From: CAWGXG01 sp963826505 | GTDB lineage: Bacteria > Chloroflexota > Anaerolineae > Aggregatilineales > Aggregatilineaceae | DNA: 64,000 nt | Direction of reading: 5' to 3' | Assembly: GCA_963826505.1 (NCBI GenBank) | Contig: CAWGXG010000008.1 | Coordinates: 620,001 to 684,000 of the forward strand | Shown: one piece after another, positions 9,407-17,132 of the stretch | Layout of the letters: every line of letters begins with the position of its first letter | Position numbering within the stretch: position 1 is the stretch's first letter | Notes under the pieces: model-generated | The model's database searches: none | Seen by the model: the letters and a program-made list of their open reading frames with translations, nothing else | Told to the model about the DNA's origin: nothing | Made by a program: the position numbers and the translations under genes

Positions 9407-9781
9407 ATGGCCGAACATATATTGATCGTGGACGATGATCCCCTATTGTGCAATCTGCTGCGCATGACGTTAGGGCGAGCCGGGTACGAGACGGTGGAAG
9501 TGTATTCTGGGGAGGCGGCCTTAAGTTATCTCCAGCGCCAGTCGGTCGATTTGATCCTGCTTGATGTTATGATGGCTGATGTCAATGGCTTTGATACGCT
9601 CCGGCGTTTGAAGGCTGATTCGTCGCTCAGAGATATTCCTGTGATCTTCTTGACGGCGCGGGTTGACGCCATCAGTCAAAAAACCGGGTTGGACATCGGC
9701 GCCGTCGAGTATTTGACGAAGCCTATCACGCCAGAAGTGCTGGTCGATCGTATCCGGAGAGTCATGGCGACTCACACATAG
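9407..9781 (+). CDS. Single-domain response regulator (CheY-like)
   Basis: A 124-residue stand-alone receiver domain with all key residues: the acidic cluster VDDDP, phospho-acceptor Asp53 in LLDVMM, the conserved Thr in FLTAR and Lys105 in TKP. It has no output domain, so it should act by protein-protein contact. It lies between GtrA and a glycosyltransferase with very short spacers, so it is probably co-transcribed with glycan genes. No cognate histidine kinase is in the window. Confidence 0.88.
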   Translation: MAEHILIVDDDPLLCNLLRMTLGRAGYETVEVYSGEAALSYLQRQSVDLILLDVMMADVNGFDTLRRLKADSSLRDIPVIFLTARVDAISQKTGLDIGAVEYLTKPITPEVLVDRIRRVMATHT

Positions 9782-9793
9782 CCGGGTAAAGCC

Positions 9794-10934
9794 ATGAGGC
9801 CCATCGGGATCGATTATACCGCCGCATACGAACAAGGCGCTGGCATTGGACGTTACGTGCGGGAGTTGGTCCGCGCGTTGGCGGCTCAAGACAACGTGAC
9901 ACCGTGCCGCTTGTTTGTGGCTGGGGCCCAGCCTTCATCGCTTGTGCCGCCGCCTGGACCCAATTTCTCCTGGCGGCCGACTCGTATTACGCCTCTCTGG
10001 TTTGCGCGATTGTGGCATCGTGCGCGGGTTCCGCTGCCTGTAGAGGTATTCACAGGACGCGTGGCGTTGTTTCATGCGACAGACTTCACGCTTCCGCCCA
10101 CATTGCCCGGCACCCAGACGTTGCTGACGATTCATGACCTGTCGTTTGTGCGCGCGCCTGAAACAACTACCCCGGTGCTCAAAGCCTACCTTGACGTGGT
10201 CGTGCCGCGTTCGGTCCAGCGTGCCGCGCACGTTCTGGCCGATTCGCAGGCGACGAAAAATGATCTCATAGAGTTGTACGGCACGGCTCCCGAAAAAGTG
10301 ACAGTCCTGGTCGGGGGCGTTGATGCTCACTTCAAACCGGTACCGGACACGGCGTCACGCAGTGCTCGTGCGGGCGCGCTATAATATTCCTGAGGGACGG
10401 TATATTTTTTCGGTAGGGACGGTCCAACCGCGTAAGAACTATGCCCGCCTGATCGAGGCTCTGAAGGCGCTCGGGCCGGCCTTTAATGACGTCCAGCTGG
10501 TCATTGCGGGAGGACGTGGGTGGCTCGACGGGCCGATCTATCGCGCAGTGGAGCAGTTTGGATTGACCGAGCGCGTTCATTTCATCGGGTTCGCACGTGA
10601 CGAAGATTTGCCCGTGCTATATTCGGACGCGGCGTGTTTGGCTTATCCCTCGCTGTATGAAGGAATCGGGCTGCCCGTGCTGGAGGCGATGGCCTGTGGC
10701 ACGCCCGTTGTGACGTCCAACGTATCGTCTCTGCCCGAGGTGGCGGGGGACGCGGCCCTGCTTGTCGATCCATATGATGTCGAAGCGCTGGCGGATGCGC
10801 TGCGGCGCGTGTTGACAGATGAGACGCTGGGCACCGAGTTGGTGGCGCGCGGGTGCAGGCAGGCGGCCTTGTTTACGTGGGAAAGCGCCGCCGCTCAGCT
10901 TTGGGCATTATACAGGCAAATGATAGGGGATTGA
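9794..10934 (+). CDS. Glycosyltransferase family 4, frameshifted
   Basis: A GT-B fold glycosyltransferase of family GT4. The N-terminal half (9794-10384) begins RPIGIDYTAAYEQGAGIGRY, the usual acceptor-side start. The C-terminal half continues in the +1 frame to 10934 with IFSVGTVQPRKNYARLIEA and the donor-binding EGIGLPVLEAMACG (an E-x7-E motif). The break is at about 10352-10366, and removing one base gives a continuous 379-residue enzyme. It follows the receiver gene by 12 bases. It probably adds a hexose, possibly mannose, to the surface glycan. The break is more likely a consensus error than decay, as both halves are well kept. Confidence 0.75.
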
Positions 10935-10967
10935 CTCGAATAATCCGAAGCAATAATAGGGGGAACA

Positions 10968-11348
10968 ATGAGCAAAGCGCCAGACCCGAACAAACCCGTC
11001 TTTATCTTTGATACACGCGGTGATTGGCACGCCACGAAATTCGCGGATTTTCTATTTAACACGCGCGGGGAATATATCGCTTTTGTTGAGGACGGCGAAG
11101 TCTATACTCGCGAGGGAGAGTGGGTGGGTCGTCTGAGCAAGGATGGGCGCATCTTGCGCAAACGCAGCGAACGCGCGCGCGAACTGCGCCGCACCCTGCC
11201 GCCCGTGCCGCCCAAGCCCGACAAGCTGCCAGCCCGCGCACCGCTGCCACCGATGATGGCCGAGCTGAATTTTAGCACTGTCGATGTGTTGGACGAGGAT
11301 CCCGACGTCTTTAAGCGGATCTCTGATCTGCGGCCTGATATGGAATGA
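10968..11348 (+). CDS. Hypothetical protein, possible beta-flower fold
   Basis: A 126-residue soluble protein. Residues about 12-68 contain repeated short units (IFDTRGDW, LFNTRGEYIAF, VYTREGEWVGRL, DGRILRK) that recall four-fold beta-flower domains; this likeness is only by eye. A basic and proline-rich linker (about 70-98) precedes an acidic tail. A strong aggggg ribosome binding site precedes the ATG. It ends one base ahead of the thioesterase start, so the two are coupled. Confidence 0.6.
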   Translation: MSKAPDPNKPVFIFDTRGDWHATKFADFLFNTRGEYIAFVEDGEVYTREGEWVGRLSKDGRILRKRSERARELRRTLPPVPPKPDKLPARAPLPPMMAELNFSTVDVLDEDPDVFKRISDLRPDME

Positions 11349-11349
11349 T

Positions 11350-11862
11350 ATGAGCGTTGGTGATCTGGCTCCCAAGTGTGTTTCTGAATCGCGCGTGATG
11401 CTGAACATGCTCATGAATCCGGAGCATGCCAACGCTTTTGGAAACGTGCACGGGGGCGTAATTATGAAATTAGCGGACGAGGCGGGCGGCTTGGCCGCGA
11501 TGCGGCATTCGCGCTCGCCGGTAGTGACCGTCGCGATCGATTCGATGACGTTCGAAGAGCCAATCTATGTGGGCAATCTGGTGACGATCATCGCTGAGCT
11601 GACTTACACCGGGCGCACGTCGATGGAAGTCCGCGCAACGGTGACGGCCGAGGACCCGCTAACGGGCTCGCGCGTGCATACGAATCTGGCTTATCTGGTG
11701 TACGTGGCCATCGATCGTCAGGGACGGCCCCATCCGGTCCCGGCGTTATGCGTCGAAACGCCCGAAGAAGAACAGCGCTACCAACAGGCGGCAGAGCGTC
11801 AGGCGGCGCGGAAACGCCGTCACCATATCGAGCAATCCCAGTCCGACCCGCCGGGCCAGTGA
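11350..11862 (+). CDS. Acyl-CoA thioesterase, hotdog fold (YciA/ACOT type)
   Basis: A 170-residue hotdog-fold protein with the family core NAFGNVHGGVIMKLADEAGG and the later strand TVAIDSMTFEEPIYVGNLV. Members hydrolyse acyl-CoA to free acid and CoA in the cytoplasm. The C-terminal 40 residues are charged and probably disordered. The ATG at 11350 is chosen because it falls one base after the previous stop; an in-frame upstream ATG would overlap that gene. The AAA ATPase gene follows after 16 bases. Confidence 0.83.
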   Translation: MSVGDLAPKCVSESRVMLNMLMNPEHANAFGNVHGGVIMKLADEAGGLAAMRHSRSPVVTVAIDSMTFEEPIYVGNLVTIIAELTYTGRTSMEVRATVTAEDPLTGSRVHTNLAYLVYVAIDRQGRPHPVPALCVETPEEEQRYQQAAERQAARKRRHHIEQSQSDPPGQ

Positions 11863-11878
11863 GAACGAGGTTATAGAG

Positions 11879-13054
11879 ATGTCGAGCCTTTTACCCGATC
11901 TGGGCCGAGGAGAACAGTCGCGGCTGCTGGATATGTTGAATGACAGCGGCGCGCGGCGCATGCTGCGCGAACCCGCGCCGGACCTGGGTATTGCCGAGAC
12001 GCTCCCGTTCCCATTCCTGGCAATGGTTGGCCAGATGGAGATGCGCACGGCGCTGCTGCTGGCGATGATTAACCCGGCAGTCGGCGGTGTGCTGTTGATC
12101 GGACCACGCGGTACCGGCAAAACGACGTGCGTCCGCAGCCTGAATGATCTGCTACCCTTCATCGAGGTCAGCACCTGCCCCGAAGGCTGTCTGCCGTCTG
12201 ACCTGGACGAGAATGGCGATCCGGATGCGTGCCCGGAATGTCGCGCCAAGCTGGCGGCGGGTGAGCCGATCAGCCGCTGGGAACCGGTGCGGTTGGTGGA
12301 ACTGCCACTTAACGCTCGTCTTGAGGACGTGGTAGGCGGCATCAACGAGCGCATTGCCGTGCAGCAGAACCGCGTGCGGCTTGAACGCGGGATTTTGGCG
12401 CGTGCGGATCAGAACTTGCTGTACATCGACGAGGTGAATTTGCTGGACGATCTGATCGTCGATGCCATCTTGGACGCGTCCGCCCAGGGCAGCTACACCG
12501 TGCGGCGCGGGGCAATGGCTGGAACATATCGCTCCCGCTTTGTGCTCATCGGATCGATGAATCCGGAAGAAGGGCGGCTCCGCCCGCAGATCATGGATCG
12601 CTTTGGGCTGCGCGTACCGGTGCCGGGCTTGGTGAGCCGCGAGGAGCGTTATGAGGTATACCGGCGTGTGCGTCAATACCAAAATAACCGTCGCCGGTTT
12701 GTCATGGAGTGGGCAGGTGTGACGGCCCAGGCGCGGGAGGAAATCACCCTGGCGCGCGAGCTTCTGGGCGAAACAACCTTGCGAGAAGATGCGATTGAGA
12801 CGGGCTTAGCACTCGTGCAGCGCCTGGATATCGATTCGCACCGGGCCGAATATGCGATGTTCGAGGCGGCGCGCGCTCACGCAGCAGCGGATGGGCGTGA
12901 TGTGGCGGATCAGCGCGACATTCGCGCGGTTGCGCCGATGGCTTTGCGCCAGCGCCGCAGCCGGTTTATGGCTGATTTCTTCCAACAGCAAAACGAAGAG
13001 GACCGGCTCATATTGCAGCAGGTTGACGAGCTGGCCGGGTCGGGACCGGGCTAG
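11879..13054 (+). CDS. Mg-chelatase subunit I-like AAA+ ATPase
   Basis: A 391-residue AAA+ ATPase of the ChlI/BchI group. It shows Walker A GPRGTGKTT (about 79-87), the long insertion with a Cys cluster, Walker B LLYIDEVNLL and sensor motif GSMNPEEG. In the classical complex this subunit hydrolyses ATP to drive Mg insertion into protoporphyrin IX with subunits D and H. Neither partner is nearby and no other bacteriochlorophyll gene is present. It may instead serve a cobaltochelatase or a MoxR-like remodelling role. Confidence 0.83.
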   Translation: MSSLLPDLGRGEQSRLLDMLNDSGARRMLREPAPDLGIAETLPFPFLAMVGQMEMRTALLLAMINPAVGGVLLIGPRGTGKTTCVRSLNDLLPFIEVSTCPEGCLPSDLDENGDPDACPECRAKLAAGEPISRWEPVRLVELPLNARLEDVVGGINERIAVQQNRVRLERGILARADQNLLYIDEVNLLDDLIVDAILDASAQGSYTVRRGAMAGTYRSRFVLIGSMNPEEGRLRPQIMDRFGLRVPVPGLVSREERYEVYRRVRQYQNNRRRFVMEWAGVTAQAREEITLARELLGETTLREDAIETGLALVQRLDIDSHRAEYAMFEAARAHAAADGRDVADQRDIRAVAPMALRQRRSRFMADFFQQQNEEDRLILQQVDELAGSGPG

Positions 13055-13075
13055 ACGTATGGAAAGTGGGCTGTG

Positions 13076-13709
13076 ATGCGACGTCCCGGTTGGGTCCTGG
13101 TGTGCCTCGCGTTTGCGTTGATCGGGTATCATCTGGCGTGGTATACGCACCCGACGGCGGGCTTCACGACGAACGCGTTCGATCTGGCAGAATGGGCCAG
13201 CTTGCATCCCGCCGTACGCAGCAGTTCACCGCCGATGTTGACGAGCTTCTTGCTGCGGCTGCCGCTGATCATGCTAGTAGCAGCGGCTGGCTCTGGCGGC
13301 GAATAGTCTTGGCGATTCCCGGATGCGATGGGTCACCCGGTTGGTGATTGCTTTGCCGCTCTTACGACTCATACCGCCCAAAGATTTCTTCACCACTGCG
13401 TCTGGCGATCCCAATTTTCGCCAGATGGCGCTGCTTGTGCTCTTGGGCGGCGCGTTGTGGATGCTGTCGCCCCTGGCGAGGCGACTCTCGGAACGCTGGC
13501 AGATGGGTCTGTCGAGCGCCGCGCTGTTCGCCGGTAGCCTGGCCGGGTGGGCAGGGTTGCTACGCACGCAACTCTTGCTCGACAATTTCGAGATGCATGT
13601 CACGTTAGGACCCGGCCTGCCGTTGTATGCCTTGGCCAGCCTTGGCGCAGTGGCGGTAGCTGCGCTGCCCGCTGCAGTCCGGCGCTGGACGTTGGCCACC
13701 AAGAGTTGA
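13076..13709 (+). CDS. Small integral membrane protein, frameshifted
   Basis: I do not recognise the family. Two adjacent reading frames, 13076-13306 and 13323-13709, belong together. The second frame is open back to 13281 and reads QRLALAANSLGDSRMRWV directly in front of its ATG. Removing one base at about 13275-13282 gives a continuous 210-residue protein with an N-terminal span, a soluble loop (YTHPTAGFTTNAFDLAEWASLHP) and three or four later spans. A GTG at 13073 is an alternative start. It follows the AAA ATPase gene by about 20 bases and may be in its operon. Confidence 0.6.
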
Positions 13710-13712
13710 AAA

Positions 13713-13747
13713 CAAAAGGGCGGTTGACAGGTGTCAATCGCCTTTTG
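13713..13747. terminator. Bidirectional terminator
   Basis: A long stem (caaaagg-gcggttgac with gtcaatcgccttttg, one bulged G, loop aggt) with A and T flanks lies between two convergent genes. It should stop both the plus-strand membrane gene and the minus-strand ACP gene. Confidence 0.85.
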
Positions 13748-13778
13748 TGGCACCGCGATGGCGAAGACTGCGCAGCAG

Positions 13779-14018
13779 TTAGTGGACCATCTTTTCGTCG
13801 ATATAGGTGATAGCGTCGCCGACAGTCTTGATCTGCTGGGCTTCTTCGTCGGAAATCTCGCCGCCGAATTCATCCTCAAACGCCATGATGAGTTCGACCA
13901 GGTCAAGCGAGTCTGCTTCCAAGTCTTCGCGGAAATTAGCTTCTGGTTTGACTTTGTCTTCGTCAACGCCGAGCAACTCAACGATGATCTTGGTCACGCG
14001 CTCTTGAGTATTAGCCAT
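13779..14018 (-). CDS. acpP: Acyl carrier protein
   Basis: A 79-residue acidic acyl carrier protein. The phosphopantetheine attachment site is Ser37 in EADSLDLVEL, followed by the usual helix with FGGEISDEEA. It carries growing acyl chains as thioesters for fatty acid synthesis. A strong ggaggt ribosome binding site precedes the ATG. It stands alone here, without fab genes beside it. Confidence 0.95.
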   Translation of the reverse strand: MANTQERVTKIIVELLGVDEDKVKPEANFREDLEADSLDLVELIMAFEDEFGGEISDEEAQQIKTVGDAITYIDEKMVH

Positions 14019-14124
14019 GTTGAATACCTCCAGTAGTTAGTGGCTTGTATCGAGCTTAGTGGGGTAATGGGCCGGTAATCACCGCCTATTTTACCCCAGA
14101 ATTCTACGCTACACTGAGAAGTTC

Positions 14125-14133
14125 TGCTATATT
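14125..14133 (+). promoter_or_regulatory. Extended -10 promoter element for fni
   Basis: TG-C-TATATT forms an extended -10 about 75 bases ahead of the fni start. No good -35 is seen. The leader then contains a perfect 8-base inverted repeat (cactctgg at 14158-14165 and ccagagtg at 14176-14183). Confidence 0.3.
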
Positions 14134-14209
14134 CTCTTTCGGACGCTAAAGTCTACACACTCTGGCTGGCGCTGTCCAGAGTGATTACAACACTAAGGAA
14201 CACTGTGCG

Positions 14210-15256
14210 ATGCGAAAAGTTACGGATGCTGCCCTCACGGAGCGCCGCAAGGACGACCACATCCGGATAAATCTCGAAGAACAAGTGCAGTTTCCCCGCT
14301 TGACGACCGGGTTGGAACGGCTCCGGTTTGTGCACCAGGCCGTGCCCGAGATTGATTTCGCACAGGTCAGCACGCAGACACGTTTGTTCGGCAAGACGTT
14401 GAACAGCCCCATTCTGATCTCATCTATGACCGGCGGCACCGAGCGCGCCTTGACGATCAATCGCACTCTGGCGCAGGCGGCCCAGACTGCTGGCGTTGCA
14501 ATGGGTCTCGGATCTCAGCGGGCGGCGCTCGAAGACTCGGATCTCGTTGAGACGTACAATGTCCGTCCCATCGCGCCGGACATTCTGCTGTTCGCCAACC
14601 TGGGAGCCGTCCAATTGAATTACGGGTATGGGGTAGACGACTGCCGGCGAGCCGTTGAGCTGGTCCAGGCGGATGGGCTGATCCTGCATTTCAACGCGCT
14701 GCAAGAGGCTGTCCAGCCGGAGGGTGACGGCAATTTCGGCGGGCTGCTGAAGAAGATCGAAACAGTGTGCCGGGCGGTCGATGTGCCGGTGATTGCCAAA
14801 GAAGTGGGCTGGGGTATGTCGAAACGCGCGGCGCGTCAGTTAGCTGACGCGGGTATCGCCGCAATCGACGTAGCTGGGTCCGGCGGCACATCCTGGAGCG
14901 AAGTGGAATATCACCGTGCACCGAGTGCCCGCCATGCCCATGTCGCGCGGGCCTTCGCAGATTGGGGTATTCCGACCGCCGAGTCGATTAGTTTCGTGCG
15001 CGAGGCGGCGCCGGGCTTGCCCATTCTGGCCAGCGGTGGTCTGCGAGACGGCGTGGATATCGCGAAATGTATCGCGTTGGGAGCCGAGGTCGGCGGCATG
15101 GCCGGGCCGTTCTTGCGCGCGGCTGCACAGTCGGTCGATGCCGTGCTGGATTTGATTTGGGAACTCACCACCGAAATCCGAATCGCCATGTTCGCCAGCG
15201 GTGCCGCCGATGTTCAGTCGCTGCAACGGACTCCACTGGTTCCGACCGAGGACTAA
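14210..15256 (+). CDS. fni: Type 2 isopentenyl-diphosphate delta-isomerase
   Basis: A 348-residue FMN-dependent TIM-barrel enzyme that interconverts IPP and DMAPP in isoprenoid synthesis. Typical features are RRKDDHIRINLEE near the N-terminus, SSMTGGT for FMN contact, VIAKEVGWGMS with the catalytic-site Lys, DVAGSGGTSW and the phosphate-binding ASGGLRDGVDIAK. It is unrelated in sequence to the type 1 (Nudix) isomerase. It is convergent with the lipoprotein/hemW operon, 28 bases away. Confidence 0.95.
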   Translation: MRKVTDAALTERRKDDHIRINLEEQVQFPRLTTGLERLRFVHQAVPEIDFAQVSTQTRLFGKTLNSPILISSMTGGTERALTINRTLAQAAQTAGVAMGLGSQRAALEDSDLVETYNVRPIAPDILLFANLGAVQLNYGYGVDDCRRAVELVQADGLILHFNALQEAVQPEGDGNFGGLLKKIETVCRAVDVPVIAKEVGWGMSKRAARQLADAGIAAIDVAGSGGTSWSEVEYHRAPSARHAHVARAFADWGIPTAESISFVREAAPGLPILASGGLRDGVDIAKCIALGAEVGGMAGPFLRAAAQSVDAVLDLIWELTTEIRIAMFASGAADVQSLQRTPLVPTED

Positions 15257-15284
15257 CCTGTATCGCTAGAGGACGTTCAAACGG

Positions 15285-15773
15285 TCAGTTTTGAATGCTG
15301 CCCAGCAGGTTGTCAGCCTCTTTCAAGGCATCGTCCGCCGCGCGTACAGCCAACCGCCCCTGATCGATGACACTTGCAGGAATAGTCGGGCGCGGATTGG
15401 CGCATTCGGCTTGCCACAGGTCTACCGCCTGGTTGATGCTAACCGCCGCCTGGCGCAGCGTGGAAACCAATGGGTCGTACGCACTGTCATCGCTGGTGAT
15501 GTTTTCTGGCTGCAAGGCATCCAGACTGGCGCCACACTGGATTTCTTCGCCGTGCGCCAACCCTTCCCACACTGCGTTGATACTCTTTTGTGACTCGCTG
15601 AGCATTTCGTAGGCGCGTTGAAGGCGTACCAGCGATGGCGATAGGGTGGCGCTGGGGGGTGGTGCTGTGTCGCTGGGAGCCGGGGCGGGCGGTTTGGAGT
15701 CGGTCCCGCAGGCCGCGACCAGGGTGATCACTAGTCCGCAAGCGATCCAGGCAATGAAGCGTTTTCCAGGCAT
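15285..15773 (-). CDS. Small lipoprotein, function unknown
   Basis: A 162-residue lipoprotein. A basic N-terminus and hydrophobic core end in the lipobox LVAAC, with Cys22 as the lipid site. A proline/serine/threonine-rich linker (about 27-45) leads to a helical domain. I do not recognise the domain. The ATG at 15773 is chosen because the signal peptide begins there. It follows hemW by 11 bases on the same strand, which suggests one transcript. Confidence 0.75.
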   Translation of the reverse strand: MPGKRFIAWIACGLVITLVAACGTDSKPPAPAPSDTAPPPSATLSPSLVRLQRAYEMLSESQKSINAVWEGLAHGEEIQCGASLDALQPENITSDDSAYDPLVSTLRQAAVSINQAVDLWQAECANPRPTIPASVIDQGRLAVRAADDALKEADNLLGSIQN

Positions 15774-15784
15774 GGCACGCCTTC

Positions 15785-16999
15785 CTATACGAACTCGGCA
15801 AAGACCCGGTTGCCGAGCAGCCGTCCACGCCGCGTCAAGCAAATGCGATCGTCGTGAGTTTCTAGTAAGCCGAACTGGATCATCCGGCGAATTGGCGTGT
15901 CGTAGACATCCCACAGGCTGCGGCCAAAACGTGCCTGAAAGTCTCGGGCAGAAATGCCTTCCTGGGTAAGTCGCAGCCCGGTGATCATCGTCTCCACGAT
16001 TTCAGCGCTTGTGTCGATGTGTTCGATCTCATCAGCGGCGGCCGACAGTGGGAATGGCAGCGCGTCCGTCTGTGCGCCGAGGCGGCCGATGTAGTCGGCG
16101 GGGAGCAGAGTATTGGAATAGCGCGTCTGGTTGGCGTAACCGTAGGCTCCTGGACCCAATCCCAGGTAGGGACGGTTGCGCCACACGTGCACATTGTGTT
16201 GACAGGCAAAGCCGGGTTTGGACCAGTTGCTGATCTCGTACTGTGCGTAGCCCTCGGCGGCTAGCCGGTCTGTGGCCCATTCGTACATATCCGCCGCGAG
16301 GTCAGCATCGGGCGCTTCCAGCTTGCCGTGTTCGACCCAGGTGGCAAACGGCGTGCCTTCTTCGACGGACAGGCTGTACAGCGAGAGGTGTTCGGGGGAT
16401 AGAAGCAGCGCGGCGTCAAGACTGGCTTGCCACATGGCCAGCGTCTGGCGGGGCACACCGTAGATCAGGTCCAGACTCAGATTATCGAACCCGGCGCGGC
16501 GTGCGGCGCTTACCGTCGTGGCGATGTCGTCTTTGCGATGCAGACGGCCAAACAATCGCAGTTCGTCGGCATGGACCGACTGCATTCCCAGGCTGAGGCG
16601 CGTAACCCCGGCTCGTCGCAGATCGCACAAATAATCCTCTGTGACCGTGCCCGGATTGGCTTCGAGCGTGATCTCTGTGTTGTCGGCAAGAGAGAACGCC
16701 AGCGCGCAGGTGTCGAGAACGCGGGCGATGGAGTCAACGGGCAGTAAGCTGGGCGTTCCGCCGCCGAAATAGACCGTATGGGCGGCTGGTTTTTGCCCAG
16801 CCGAGCCGAGCCACTGAATCTCACGAATCAGGGCTTCAACATAGGGCGCGATCTGGTCGGCAAGTCTGGTATAGGTATTGAACGCGCAGTAGGTACAGCG
16901 TACCCGACAGAACGGCACATGGATGTACAATGCCAGAGAGTTCCGCTGCTGGACGGAGTGTTTGGGTATAGTATGAGTGGCGGGTGCGATGCGCAGCAT
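15785..16999 (-). CDS. hemW: HemW-like radical SAM protein
   Basis: A 404-residue radical SAM enzyme of the HemN/HemW branch. The cluster motif CRVRCTYC gives Cys31, Cys35 and Cys38, followed by VYFGGGTPSLL. The shorter length and C-terminal HemN_C-like domain with the EISNWSKPGFACQHN stretch fit HemW, a heme chaperone, rather than true coproporphyrinogen oxidase. The frame is open upstream to 17095. I prefer the ATG at 16999 because the kinase promoter lies in the extra stretch, but the start is uncertain. Confidence 0.8.
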   Translation of the reverse strand: MLRIAPATHTIPKHSVQQRNSLALYIHVPFCRVRCTYCAFNTYTRLADQIAPYVEALIREIQWLGSAGQKPAAHTVYFGGGTPSLLPVDSIARVLDTCALAFSLADNTEITLEANPGTVTEDYLCDLRRAGVTRLSLGMQSVHADELRLFGRLHRKDDIATTVSAARRAGFDNLSLDLIYGVPRQTLAMWQASLDAALLLSPEHLSLYSLSVEEGTPFATWVEHGKLEAPDADLAADMYEWATDRLAAEGYAQYEISNWSKPGFACQHNVHVWRNRPYLGLGPGAYGYANQTRYSNTLLPADYIGRLGAQTDALPFPLSAAADEIEHIDTSAEIVETMITGLRLTQEGISARDFQARFGRSLWDVYDTPIRRMIQFGLLETHDDRICLTRRGRLLGNRVFAEFV

Positions 17000-17026
17000 T
17001 CTCTTAGGGGCCCATTCATAAGTCGA

Positions 17027-17055
17027 TTGCGAGAACCTTATTGCGCCACTATAAT
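17027..17055 (+). promoter_or_regulatory. Promoter of the kinase-phosphatase operon
   Basis: TTGCGA (17027-17032) and a consensus TATAAT (17050-17055) are separated by 17 bases. The predicted start of transcription is about 70 bases ahead of the kinase ATG. Confidence 0.6.
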
Positions 17056-17132
17056 AACCCCCAAAAAGGTCGAGAGCCATTCCTTGCCCATTCACACCCG
17101 CAGCATGCAGAAGTCATTTGAGGTAGTTTTGA

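Noticed and set aside
10931..10959. TTGACT-17-TAATAG promoter before the gene at 10968
   Set aside because: The predicted start of transcription would fall almost on the start codon and cut into the ribosome binding site.
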